Part shown: positions 1-11,400 of the stretch, piece by piece
Numbering within the stretch: position 1 is the first letter of the stretch
How the letters are laid out: every line of letters begins with the position of its first letter
Assembly (NCBI GenBank): GCA_036346205.1
Contig: JARFJB010000400.1
Span: forward strand, 4,362,501 to 4,426,500
DNA: 64,000 bases
DNA from: Vesta saturnalis
Lineage: Eukaryota; Arthropoda; Insecta; Coleoptera; Lampyridae
Reading direction: 5' to 3'
Position numbers and translations under genes: made by a program
Notes under the pieces: model-generated
Seen by the model: the letters and a program-made list of their open reading frames with translations, nothing else
The model's database searches: none
What the model was told of the DNA's origin: nothing

Positions 1-1084
1 TTAAACGTGTTCATTTAAAACGAAATCGTATTTTGGGGATAATAGTAATTTTAGTAATTTTACAAAAAATGCAGCAACTGCCACAATTGAACATAAAGCA
101 TTGCATACATTTCGTTCATAAGAAGACTTCTATTGGTTACGCTGTATAGAACTTGAACTTCGTTCACCCATAAAGTCACAAAATACTATTATTATAAGTT
201 AAACATAAATTTACTGATGACCAACATTGTAAGGTTGGGGATTTTGATAATTAAACTCATACTTTGAAAACGGTTAAATTCTCTTTGAAATCCTACCCTT
301 TAAATTGTCGAATAATTAACCGCAATTTCGTGGTAAGACAAACTAATTTCAGGACTATTACTACAGAGACTTTAACCGTTGAGACGTGAAGTTCTTTAAA
401 ATTTTTTACAGAGTAAGAGAAATGTATTTTTCTTTCCAAAAGTATAGTTTAAGTAAGATACACATATACACGTTTTTGATATATAAAAATCTTGATCGCT
501 CAGCATAGCAAAATAAAGCAGAGTAATATTAATTTTATGTAAGGCCTTTGCTTCTTTCTATCTCAGAACATTCTGTACTCTTAACTTTATGTGTAATCCT
601 GATTCGATATGTAATAAAGTTGCAAGAACTGAAAATATCTCGGACAATTTTGGCTTTCAGACGTGTTCCATATTTCTTTCTTAACGTAATGTATTTAAAT
701 TTAACTCAAATTGTAATTTTGGAACGTAACGTGTTTTAATAAATTCTAGCGAAAACCCACATTACATTTTAACAAAGTTTTGTTAACAGTAAACATACAC
801 GTTAAAACGCAACAAGTCAATCCAATTGGGGCTTTGAAACCCGTGTGACCTACTTTAAATAAGTTAAAATGAAACGCTTTAGGAGAATAGTATCGTGCCA
901 TCAACCAAGGATTGAGATATAGTTAATTTGTAATGTACTATAGGAAAATGATACTGAAATATTTTTGCATAATCTTTTATATCAACCGCACTAATGGTTC
1001 AAATATAATTCCACACTATCTATATAAATATTTATTTCTCAACGCGTTTCAATGCAACCTGTATCTTTATAAAGAGAAGATATA
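1..1084. other. AT-rich DNA without recognisable gene
   Basis: No coding region with protein-like composition, no inverted terminal repeats and no tandem array were recognised here. The stretch ends at the TA target dinucleotide of the mariner element. Confidence 0.5.
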
Positions 1085-2354
1085 AGAGGGCGGTTTGACG
1101 GAAGAGTTACTTTTCAATGAAAAAGTTACTTTACTGTAAAAAATATTTTATTTTTCAACATAATCTCCGTTTAACTCTACACACTTAGCCCAGCGAGTTT
1201 CCAATTTTTTCAAACCATCCAAAAAATAATCTATCGGAAGTTCCGCAAAATACGCGTTTGTCTCTGCCATTACTTCTTCATTTGTCTGAAATCGCTTTCC
1301 ACTAAGCCATTTTTTTAAGTTTGGGAACAGTAAGTAATGGGAGGAAGCCAGATCAGGTGAATATGGCGGATGAGGCAATAAATCGTAACGCAATTCGGCT
1401 AATTTTTCTGCAACAATATCGGACGAATGGGCAGGCGCACTATCGTGATGGAACGAAACCCTTTTCTTCAACAAATGCGGTCGGTTTTTCGTAAGTTCGG
1501 CATCAAAATGTGTCAGCAAATCAGAATAATATTGGCCAGTTATCGTTTTCCCTTTTTCTAAATAATCAATAAAGATTACATCTTTGAAATCCCAAAACAC
1601 TGTGGACATTACCTTACTGGCCGAAAAAACGGTTTTTGCTTTCTTGGGAGCACGTTCCTCGGATGAAGTCCATTGTTTCAACTGCATTTTTGTTTCTGGG
1701 GTATAATGGTGTACCCAAGTTTCATCTACTGTGACATGAAAACGGAAAATTCACTTGGATTACGTTTGAAGATAGCCAAACATTCGTTTCAATTTTTAAT
1801 GCGAGCGAGCTTTTGATTAGCATTAAGCAAACGCGGCACCCATCTCGCAGATAGCTTTTTCATATGTAAAATTTCATGCAAAATTTTGCATACCCGTTCG
1901 GTTGAAACATTTACTTCATTAGCTATCTCACGTACTTTTATTCCACGATCGCTAAATACAAGGGCACGGATTTTATTAACCATTTCTGGAGTAGTTACAT
2001 TAAATGGCGGTCTCGGACGTTCAGTATCATCCGTGCTCATATGGCCACTTTTAAAATCATTCCATGGGGCGGAGCACTTTCAGGATAATATTTACGTAAC
2101 TTTTCCTCGGTTTCTTAATTGTTTTTCTACGTAAAAAATAATGTTTAATTAACACTCGAAATTCTTGTTTCTCTATATTGACCCAGCAACGAAAACAGTT
2201 TTCTTTATATGAGTATTAAAACTAATCTATCTATCAGATTTATGTAAAATTTTGACAGATGACATAAAAAACATGGCGGAAACTACCAATATAATCACCG
2301 TAGCGAAAGTGTTACCGACCTCTGAAAAGTCACTATTCCGTCAAACCGCCCTCG
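1085..2354 (-). mobile_element. mariner-family DNA transposon, 1.27 kb
   Basis: The element is bounded by terminal inverted repeats of about 32 bp (1085-1116 and 2323-2354) that differ at three positions and share the core GAGGGCGGTTTGACGGAA. A TA dinucleotide lies directly outside each end (1083-1084 and 2355-2356), the expected Tc1/mariner target duplication. The length of 1270 bp is typical of mariner. It encodes one interrupted transposase on the minus strand. Ends and target site are seen directly; family assignment rests on the transposase. Confidence 0.95.
1148..2040 (-). pseudogene. mariner transposase, broken
   Basis: A mariner transposase cuts and pastes the element by binding its terminal repeats and cleaving with a DD34D catalytic triad. 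The start codon near 2040 opens an N-terminal helix-turn-helix region (1789-2040). A frameshift follows, and the frame resumes from about 1740 to 1148. The VDETW motif (first Asp) is readable just upstream of the Met at 1687, and HHDSAPAH carries the second Asp. The third position, 34 residues later, should be Asp in the usual SPDLAPSD motif, but this copy reads SPDLASSH, so the residue is His. With the frameshift this makes the copy catalytically dead by two independent lesions. Total length would be close to the usual ~340 residues. Confidence 0.93.
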
Positions 2355-2434
2355 TATAAGTAAAATTATTTACAAGTACTTAGTTATGGTATAAAATTGT
2401 TGTGTGAAATTAGTACAAATAGTGTAAAAAAGTA

Positions 2435-3262
2435 ATTTAATAAAAAAATAAGTGTAAATGTTCTCCAACACAAATCGTCAAACTAACTGGAGATGCAAAC
2501 CATTCACCAAAAATAATGCCTTTGTCCCAGTCGGTTTAATCTTTTGATTTGCTTAATTACCACAAATTTATTCTGTGTTATTTCCACTTAACATCAATAG
2601 AAAAAATTGCAATGTAACACTAATAAAATGATCTCGGACGCCAAGTTATTATTTTAATTATGCTCGGAATAACTAAACCGAGGATTACAATAAAAAAAAA
2701 TTCACCAAAACGTCAAAATAAAAGATATACTAACTATGTTTATTAACATGTAAAATTAGAATTATATAAAGTATGTCTTAAAAACTAGTTATAGCCTTAA
2801 ATTACTAAATAATGGTTATAAATACCTGTTTGAAACTTTTTATACACAAACTTTTTAATAACGTCTGGTATCTAAACGATTACGGAAATGTAAACCAAAG
2901 GTGCTGTCATCTTTGCACCAATATTGTGCAACATATCGTAATAACAATGCTTTACGTTGTAAACCACACCCAAAATGGAATTTTGCTTCTTATAAATTTC
3001 TCTTCAAAATTTAGTTCTGCATTAAAAGCAAAACGCAATCATAAAATGAAAGCGTACGCAAAAGTAGTATTAAATGCGTAATTAAAAGTGGTAAAATTAA
3101 AGTGTCAAAGTAAAAAAATAAAAGTGCCTGCAAAAAACAAATGTTTTAGATTTTAATATTACGAGTTAAATATATCTTACCATTAAATCAATGGCACTTT
3201 TCACAAAATTTAGGTGGAAATCCAAAAATATGGTTTCCTGCATCTAACAGCGTACCACAAGA
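2435..3262 (+). repeat. 0.9 kb interspersed repeat, copy A
   Basis: First of three copies of one repeat family in the window (others at 3305-4312 and 54253-55267, all on the plus strand). Shared landmarks in order are AAACTAACTGGAGAT, CACCAAAAATAATGCC, AATTACCACAAA, GGAATAACTAAACCGAGG, GCTTTACGTTGTAA, and a 3' block with AATCAATGGCACTTTT and AGCGTACCACAAGAAG. This copy ends earlier than the other two. It encodes nothing recognisable. Confidence 0.8.
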
Positions 3263-3304
3263 AGCCAGGTATAATTTGAAGTGATAATAGTATAAACGGT
3301 GTAA

Positions 3305-4312
3305 TAAATGGGTGTTAAAATGTTCTCCAACTGGAGATACAAACTATTCACCAAAAATAATGCCTTTGTCCCAGTCGGAAGATTAAAGTGGGCCGATTCA
3401 ATCTTTTGATTTGCTTAATTACCACAAACTTATGCTTGGTTATTTCCACTTCACATAAATATAGAAATTAACACTAATAAACATGATCTCGTACGTCAAG
3501 TTATTTTTTTTAATTATGCTCGGAATAACTAAACCGAGGTTTACAATAAAAATTTTACCAAAATGTAAAAAAACAAAAATATTCAAACTATGTTTATTAA
3601 CAGTTAATTTTAGGGTTACATAAAATATATCTTAAAATTAGCCTTATACTAAGAAATCATTAAACTTATAAATACCTGTACAAAATATAATACACCTGCT
3701 TGAGAACCCCTGGTATTATAAAGAAATAAATGCGGAAATGCAAACCAACGTGATGTAATCCTTGTATCAATGTTGCGCAATATATTGCAATAACAATGCT
3801 TTACGTTGTAAACCACACCCAAAATGGAATTTTACTTCTTATAAATTTCACTTCTTGAAATTTGGATTCCAATGTTTATTGCATTTTCTCGAAAGCGTAC
3901 GTAAAAGTAACATTAAATGCGTAATTAAAAGTGGTAAAATTAAAGTCCCAAAGTAAAAAAATAAAAGTGCCATTAAATCAATGGCACTTTTCACAAAATT
4001 TAGGTGGAAACCCAAAAATGGATTCCTGCATCGAACAGCGTACCACAAGAAGTGAAAAAAAAATGGACGCTTAGGAAGTTGGATGATGACGCCTTGCGCG
4101 AAAATATGAGCAGAAAAAAAATAATTTAAAGAAGTGGGAGTATAAACCTTAAGAAGATACGCACTTAAGTTACACCAAAATGCAAATTAAGTTGCCTACC
4201 ACATAGTTATACGAATCATTAATAATTAAAGTTTTTCTTATATTTACAACTAAATGAACGAAGAACGTAAATTACGGTATATTTTAATACAACTCAAAAT
4301 GGGTTGTTACAA
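3305..4312 (+). repeat. 0.9 kb interspersed repeat, copy B, tandem to copy A
   Basis: Second copy of the family, starting about 40 bp after copy A in the same orientation, so the two form a near-tandem pair. It contains a short hairpin at 3965-3987 (AGTGCCATT, 5-base loop, AATGGCACT); copy A has about 50 bp inserted at the equivalent place. Its 3' part, up to CAAAATGGGTTGTTACA, is shared with the distant copy C but missing from A. No coding potential was recognised. Confidence 0.8.
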
Positions 4313-4384
4313 TGGTAACAAATCATTCCGGCAAAACCGAAAGTCAAAGCCAATTATAATCCTATGTTTAAGCTGTCTGTTAAA

Positions 4385-4735
4385 GGTGAGTCTATAAGAT
4401 CAATGTGTTCGTCCATTAAAAGTACTTTCTGCCTATGTTTATAAATATCGAATGCTGCCAAAACATCCTATTTGTCTTTTTATTACGAAAATGTAAAACT
4501 TTATTATTTTTTGTAAAGTAATAATGTCATTATTTACTATTAGATGTTTGACAGAATTTGATGAGTCTGTGTGTTTATATTTGCAACATCTACTGTCTTA
4601 TTTGTGTTTAATATCAAAGGATTTAAGTGTTATAAATAGAATTGTAGGATGTGTAGTTAAATCTATAAATATCCGACTTCAAAATGTCTTTGGTAGAATC
4701 TTTGACATTACACAAAGGTTTTAAACCATTGAAAT
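4385..4735 (-). pseudogene. decayed Penelope-like element, GIY-YIG end (fragment)
   Basis: This stretch aligns base by base with 6950-7270, where a minus-strand GIY-YIG domain is still readable. Shared stretches include the reverse complements of the region around GVYIGQT and the linker before it. The reading frame here is destroyed by stops and indels. It is interpreted as an older copy of the same PLE family; it lies immediately after repeat copy B. Confidence 0.6.
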
Positions 4736-6039
4736 TAGATTTGAAAGCTACTTAGTGCTTTTTCTTTTTTTATAATATGTGAGCTATTTTAGCAGTAGAA
4801 TACGAAACTCATCTTAGAAATGATCATAATAATTATGTGAAATTTTAAATTGCCAATTTACTTAGACTTTTTTTTTGAAAAAGTGGTAAACTTACAACAA
4901 ATCTTACAATTTTTACCAAAACCAGTTAAGAATAAAATTAACAAGAATAATCTAATTTCTGTTAAGGGGAGGCGGTAAGCCTATACCTTTCCATGTTAAC
5001 GTAAGGAACATTTACTCAGAAAGTACTTAAGACAATAATTTGATTTTTTTTACCAGGTTTTCTACATATAGTAAGGAATACACTGATGAGTTTCTTTTAA
5101 CCAAATTGGATTTACATTGAATGAGATATGAATTTTTTTCCCCACAGGCCTACAAATGCTGTGTTTTTTTGCATATTTATTTTTTCCTAAATACCTAATT
5201 GATGCTGGATAACCAAAAAATGCAGACACTAAGAAACAGTGAGGAGAATGTTAGAAAAAAATTTTAGCTCAGTAACACCAGTACTTTTTAAGATAATGTT
5301 CCTAAAAGCTGAAAAACGCAGCTTTCGGAAAAATGCAAAAAACTGAAAAATAGCAATATTAGATAGTATTGTCTTCTCTACCTCAATACACTGAGCATAT
5401 TGTGTTTCTTATCGTAGCTAATGACTATGTTATTATTTTAGTATAGAATTTATGAAAATAAAACACACTAATAGCAGTACTAGTAGTAGTACTAAAAGTA
5501 CTAGTAGTAGCAGTACTAGTAGTACTAGTTTTTTCTTACCAGGGTCACCAACAGATTTCCTGCTTTCAGTAAATTTGTTTGAATGTCTAGGCATTTTATA
5601 AAATTTTTATGATAACTAAATAAAAATAGATAGCACACAATACCACAAAAACCAAACTAAAACTAAACTGATACACAAAGTTTCAAATGTACACAATATT
5701 TGGTTATGTCTATAAAATGACAGCAACCCCCAGAAGAAAACCCAAACCATACATAAATCATATGGGAATGTACTACCAACAAAATAAACATAAATAAAAT
5801 ATCTAAGTATTATGTATGACAGTGTAAGATTACTGAGTGATGCAACCTTCACGCGACGCTTCAAGTTATTGGCAAAAATGTATTGCAGGGCTAACTTTAA
5901 AAATTAATTTTTATATGAAAGACACGTCAGAAATTAATAATCAATATATGGTTCTTTTTAGAAAATAGTCTAGTTAAAAAAATAAAATTAAAAAAACTGT
6001 TGAAAAAAAAATTCTTTTCCTTAAAGGAGATAAAGGTTT
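4736..6039. other. AT-rich DNA without gene; includes trinucleotide tract
   Basis: No gene was recognised. The only structured part is an imperfect AGT/ACT trinucleotide tract at about 5469-5530, which is partly self-complementary (ACTAGT units). Confidence 0.45.
5469..5530. repeat. imperfect (AGT/ACT)n microsatellite
   Basis: Runs of AGTACTAGTAGT with interspersed CAG and AAA units occupy about 60 bp. Because AGTACT and ACTAGT are palindromic, the tract can fold on itself. Confidence 0.8.
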
Positions 6040-6710
6040 TATAATTAAAAACCCACGATCACCAAAACTATACTACGGGCTATTTCGTGACCAATGGTAA
6101 TGTAGATTCCTATTAAATATACCGTTATTTTTAAACGTACACTCATCAGAATACAATATTTTATTTTCGAACTCAACGCCTTGCGCTTGTTGCAAAAATA
6201 TATTACAAAAGCTCGTTCGACGGTCTGGATCATTTTCGCGCAAATGTTGGACTTGGTTAGTTTTATATGATTTGAACTTGTTTTTTCAATACTCCAAAAA
6301 CCGTAGAATCAGATAAATCTAAGTTTTGCGCTCTTGCACGTAGCGATTGCTTATGATTTTCTTCTACGCTTAATATCACCTTAAATTCTGTCTGCATTTA
6401 ATGGAAGTTTCGTTCTTTTTTGTTTAATTACTGACCCATTCCTTCCAAACCTTTGTTCTATCCTTGAGAATTTCCATCTTGATGAAACTTCTCTGTTAGG
6501 ACACTTTGCAATGTATCCTTTACCTTCGTTACATTTCTCGCCGCAAGTGTAATATAAATATATTACACTTGCGTGCAAGCATATTTTAAATACATATTTT
6601 CCATTGTGGAGTATTATGTGGAATTTTGTCACTCCAATGCACTCAAAAGCTTCTTTTATAAGTAGAATTAAATATTTTTCACACACCTTTTGACATAAAA
6701 TAACTATCAT
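6040..6710 (-). pseudogene. Tc1/mariner-type transposase with DUF4817-like HTH, 5' part
   Basis: Minus-strand translation gives an N-terminal helix-turn-helix region of the DUF4817 type (CPNREVSSRWKFSRIEQRFG, followed by NGSVIKQKR, about 6430-6530). After frameshifts come a second HTH-like region near 6250-6330 and the motif YSDECTFKNNGIFNR near 6110-6160, which carries the expected first catalytic Asp. The sequence stops being recognisable at about 6040, so the second and third catalytic residues are missing. At least two frameshifts separate the pieces. It belongs to the same broad transposase group as the elements at 17.9-20.0 kb and 50-52.4 kb. Family assignment is by motif reading only. 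Confidence 0.7.
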
Positions 6711-6949
6711 ATTATTTCTTTCTTGTCACATTCTTTATCGTAGAAATTTTTTTCAAAAACAGCTCTATTCAGAATTACTGCGTCTATAAATTTATAAAAA
6801 ATATATGCAGTGTTCCATTTAAAAATCACAAGATGATTTCACTTCCGGTTACTTTCTGAAGAGCTCATGGACAAGATAACTGCAGTAGTCTTAAATACTT
6901 GATGTAAATTATAATTATATGTTTGAAATATGAGCTAACGGTGAGTATA

Positions 6950-7330
6950 TAAGCTTAATACGTTCGTTCATTAAAGGTAGTTTCTGTTTATCTTTATATA
7001 TTTCAAGTGCTTCCACAACATTTTAATTGTCTTTTTTATTATATATAATTCTATTGTTGCTTTGTGAGAATTATTTGCTAATAAATGTTTGGCATAATTA
7101 GATTTGTCTGTGTGTTTACATTTAAGATGTTCTTTGTATCTAGTACCAAAGTTCCAAAGTGTTTGTCCAATATAAACAGAATTTCTGGATATGCAGTTCA
7201 ATTTATAAATACCAGACTTCAAAAATGTCGTTAGTTAAATCTTCGACATTAAATAAAGGTTTAAGAACGGTGGTATTAGTTTTGAAAACTGCTTTGTACT
7301 TCTTGTTCTTTTGTAATACGTTTTTTTTTA
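6950..7330 (-). pseudogene. Penelope-like element, GIY-YIG endonuclease domain (3' fragment)
   Basis: A minus-strand open frame from 7222 to 6971 reads SGIYKLNC...NSVYIGQT...TRYKEHLK...NYAKHLL, the characteristic GIY-YIG nuclease core with both tripeptides (GIY and YIG) and the Arg on the following helix. PLEs carry this domain C-terminal to their reverse transcriptase, where it nicks target DNA. The upstream linker can be followed to about 7330, but no reverse transcriptase is present, so the copy is 5' truncated. A stop interrupts the C-terminal tail; beyond it, residues resembling the usual LNE...SPL ending can be read. It is a different PLE family from the one at 16.5 kb. Confidence 0.8.
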
Positions 7331-7526
7331 TATTTTTCCAAAATACATTTCTCCATTAAAATTTGTTTGGCTTAATGGTAATAACATTGCTCTATGTTAC
7401 TCTGTATCAAGCTAACTTATGGGTTTAATGGTGGCATGAGTCGTTTCGAATTGTCTGTATGTGTAGATTTCCTGAACATAATGATCTCAAACTTATGTTT
7501 ATTAATTACCTTCCAGTCTATATATA

Positions 7527-8243
7527 AGGTGTCCCATTAATATTGCGAAAAAAATCAGGGAGAGTGTCCTTGGCCAAAAATAAGAAAGAAAGTTCCCATG
7601 AACCTATGTCCGAAAATGCTTCGTTTCGGAGATACAGGGTGTTAAAATTTAGTGAAAATACAAGCTCTTCACTAATATCTGGAGAACCCTGATTACGTTT
7701 TTTTTTAAATTTGGTATGTTTGTTTATAAAAACGGTAGACGTCTTTTGACGTAATTTGATTTATTTTATCTATTCCAACGGTGTCCGGGGACTCACTCCT
7801 GTTGATATCAATAAGTAAAAATATGAAACGCCACTGCTTTTTCTTAGGTTTCATTATTTTTTCCAATTATACGATTAAACATACAACTCTTTCGTCTCTT
7901 TACTTTTTTTGATATCTTGCTTCGTTTTCGAGCAAAAAATGAATACCCTTTTCTATGCACATTCCTAAGGAAGTAGAAACAAAAATAGAACATCAATGTT
8001 TTAGTTATTTACTAATCAGATTTAACAATACATTTGAGGGAAAAACAAAGCTGAGAAACAATACCTCACTAAACAAGGGGTTCTCCAGATATTAGTAAAA
8101 AAACTTGTATTTTATCTAAACTTTAACAGCCTGTATCTTCGAAACGAAGCATTTTCGGACATAGGTTCACAGGAACTTTCTTTCTTATCTTTGGTCAAGA
8201 AAACTCCCCCTGAATTTTTCCTCAATAATAATGGGACACCCTG
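7527..8243. mobile_element. long-TIR MITE, ~0.72 kb
   Basis: The two ends are inverted repeats of roughly 170 bp. The left arm starts near GGTGTCCCATTAATATTG and the right arm ends near CAATAATAATGGGACACC. Both arms share the reverse-complementary segments with GAAAATGCTTCGTTTCGGA(GA)TAC and TCTCCAGATATTAGT. The interior has no coding potential. Such a structure fits a non-autonomous DNA transposon; its superfamily cannot be told because the target duplication is not clear. Confidence 0.8.
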
Positions 8244-8249
8244 AATACA

Positions 8250-8400
8250 AATGTTATGCAATCGACTTGTTTTTCACTATCGCTAAATCGACTTATTAGC
8301 TCATTTTACAACGTTTAGCCAAGTTTCGCCAACATCGCCCAAGATGTTTGTGTGTGTGTGTGTGTGAATGTGTGGATGTATACTAATACCTAGGATAGTC
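8250..8400 (-). repeat. repeat related to 14475-14610, with short (GT)n
   Basis: The stretch is an inverted relative of 14475-14610. It contains GTTATGCAATCGACTT, whose reverse complement is at 14590-14605, then GCCAAGTTTCGCCAA, and a (GT)n tract (8348-8366) where the other copy has CCGCACACACGGACGCACA. It is probably a fragment of a transposon family that ends in an unstable CA-rich sequence. Confidence 0.55.
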
Positions 8401-11400
8401 CAGAATGAAAACACGTAGGTACTTAAAATTTTGTATTTACTTGCAAAAATCGATATCGGATACCTTCTGGTTGATTCTATAAATTTTCTCTGATTATTTT
8501 TGTTTGGTAAAATAAAATTTATCTGTAGCCTGAATAGTTAGGATTGTTATTTACTTCAGTTTACTCGTTACTTAATTCTCTATCAAAATGACCTAAATTT
8601 TCTGTATTTACTGCCTTTACCATTTATTATAATTGATTCAATTATTTCTTTATCGTATTTTATAAAAGTTCTTAAAATAAACCTATTAGTGTGATCTATA
8701 CGTAGGTTCTGGTTAGCTGTAAATTCTCACATTTTATAGATACCTGTTAGTTTGCTAAATCACCACTAGATGGTGATACCATTGAATAATTACATATTAC
8801 TAAACATCCTTTATTCAAATACACAGGTTTAACAATTTTAAAATTTGATAAGAAAATTTTTTTGAATTCCTTGTTTCATAACGCCCATTTTGTGTGGTGT
8901 AAAATATATTTTAGAGAATTTCTCTGGTTGCCGTTTTTCGGGGTGTAAATCACCATTTATAGAGAGAAATTTTCTAAAAAAATTATTTCTTCATTTGGTG
9001 AAGTAATAAAATCGCTAGTTTTGCGGATATAAAAAATACGTTTCTTAAACACACATGGTAAGTTAGCTCATTTTTTTTCAATCTCGTTATAACTAGAATC
9101 TTTCTTTTAGGCTTAAAATACGATATATACATTAAAAGAAGCATATTTAACCAGTTCGTGGTAAAGTATCACATATAGCTCGTCTTTGATCTATAGAGGT
9201 AAAACAACCTTATAGAAATAAATTGCTATTATATATCTTACCTTATTTCTAGCTTTTTTTTATGCTTTTTCTTCCCGTCTGTCATTCTCTTCGTTTACTT
9301 TACATAGTCGTTGAATATCAGTTAGTGTACCTTACGTCTTGATTTTGGTTTTGCTACGATGTTCTCTTAATTGGGACTGCTCGTAAAGGACTACTGGTAG
9401 CTGTGCTGCAATTAGGAGGATGGAATTTAAACGGTATTAACTACTGCAGTACTCGTCCATCAAAATGTTAGATTATTCCATTACGTACTGATAAACATTG
9501 TATTGCTGAATTTACTTTTGAACCTGTCATCGGTTACACGCTGCCTTCCGCAGGGATAACTACAGTATCTACACCAATGTGCCTTTAAATTGATCATATT
9601 ACAAGAAAATTTTTGAAACATTGTTTACCTTTATTACAACTTCGGTGTCATCTTGATAGCCGAATTCATTTAAGTTGCGTAAAGATTTCACTAGTATAAA
9701 ACTGTAATAAACTTATGCAGCTATTAATCAATATTTTGTGCCTTTGACTTAACCAAATTTAAATTTTGTATGGTACTTGGGTGTGTTCTGTTAACGCAGC
9801 TTCAAAAACCGCCGAAGGTGGAAAGATTTTATTGTCATTTTATGTTAATAGCCGTTTTATTGCTGTATTTAGAGTGAAACGTATACGGAATATTGCACAT
9901 TTTTTTCTTGATAAAATTGTTTATAGTAGAGTTAAATAATAGCGTATTTATTTAAGTCTCTTCTGTTGAATGTAAATTGACTTCGTATGGAGTCGCAGTT
10001 GTTAGCAGCGTAGTAATTAAGTATCGAGTTACATTTCATAGTGCACTTGAGTAAAGTTTTCCAGCGAGTTTGTTATTTCAGAGTTTTATTTAAGATTTCT
10101 CATTAGATTAACGACGGTTTCGTTAAATTGCGTGATCCCTTGAAGGAGATAATTGTTCACAGTTAGCGTTATGCTGATTTTTACTTTTTTCGATCGTGTT
10201 TGTTATTTAATGTATTTATTGTTGTTCGAAATGTTCTTGTTTTTGAATGTTAATATGTTGTGCTGTTGTATGTATGTTACTGGCGGAGTTTTATTGTACC
10301 TGTTTCCACAGTTCTTCTAATTTGCGTAGCTTATGAAACAATTACTAATTGAGAAAACAAATAAAATTAGATTCGAATGTATATACATAATTACATTCTG
10401 ACTTTTGAAAATAGCAATGGCGGCGTATGCCGTGCAAGGTGTAGTAATCTATATTTTGTTTTCGTAAAACTAACTATTAAGTTTGAAATCAATAATGTCT
10501 TGAAATTGGCTCAAATAGGTGCAATTATAGATGTTGCAGTTTGTTGAACTTTGTAACTTTAAGTAGGTAAATGAATTAGCAGAAATTACATCTTTATATC
10601 GTTAAAAAGTTAAAATTACAAAATGTGCTAAGGTACCAAGTTCTTTAAAAATTACATAAAAGTCAAATTCATAAGCTAAAATTACAAAAATGTACCAAGG
10701 TCCCAAATATGTAAAGATTGCATTACTGTTCTTAAATAAAAATAAGAAACATAAGATTGTTTTAAACGAGCACTTGAGACTGAATTACAGTAATAAAAAA
10801 TATAATGTTAAAATTAGCATAAAATTATTTACATTAATCGAACATACTACATGCTCCCTTAGAGATATGTGTAACGTGCTAAATCGAGTAATTGCTAACT
10901 GTTTAATCTTCTTTTCTACTTTGTGGACATCGTTGTGAATTTAGTTTACATACTTAAATAAACTCCGCTATCCGCTCATTTACTTTAATTATAACTCCAT
11001 TCGACCTACGCTTCAACAATTGTTATATTGGAGGAATTCTTTAAACAATTTAAGTGTTAATACACCTATAGAGGGACACCTTAGCGACCGCGCAAATCTT
11101 CAAGAACACATTGACAGTTAAAATGAAATACCGTTTTCTGGTCCTTTTTTTGTTTTCTTCCGCTTTTGAATTTTCCTCGACACCTCAAGACATGTGTTAA
11201 AATGCAAGGTGAATTTCTACAATTTTTAATTATAAAACGGCGAACATTGGAATTTACATCTTCAACAGCCCTACGTTCTTTAATAGTTTGGTTTAAGGCC
11301 TTTCTGTAGCTCAGCTGCATTTTCTACACATGTGATTCATCGAGGTTCAAGATAAGGGCCAATTGGTAACTTGTAATTGTAACTTGATTGTCGAACACTT

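Noticed and set aside
11081..11320. 79-codon basic minus-strand frame as a small gene
   Set aside because: No recognisable family, no splice or promoter signals, and the length is compatible with chance in this amount of sequence.
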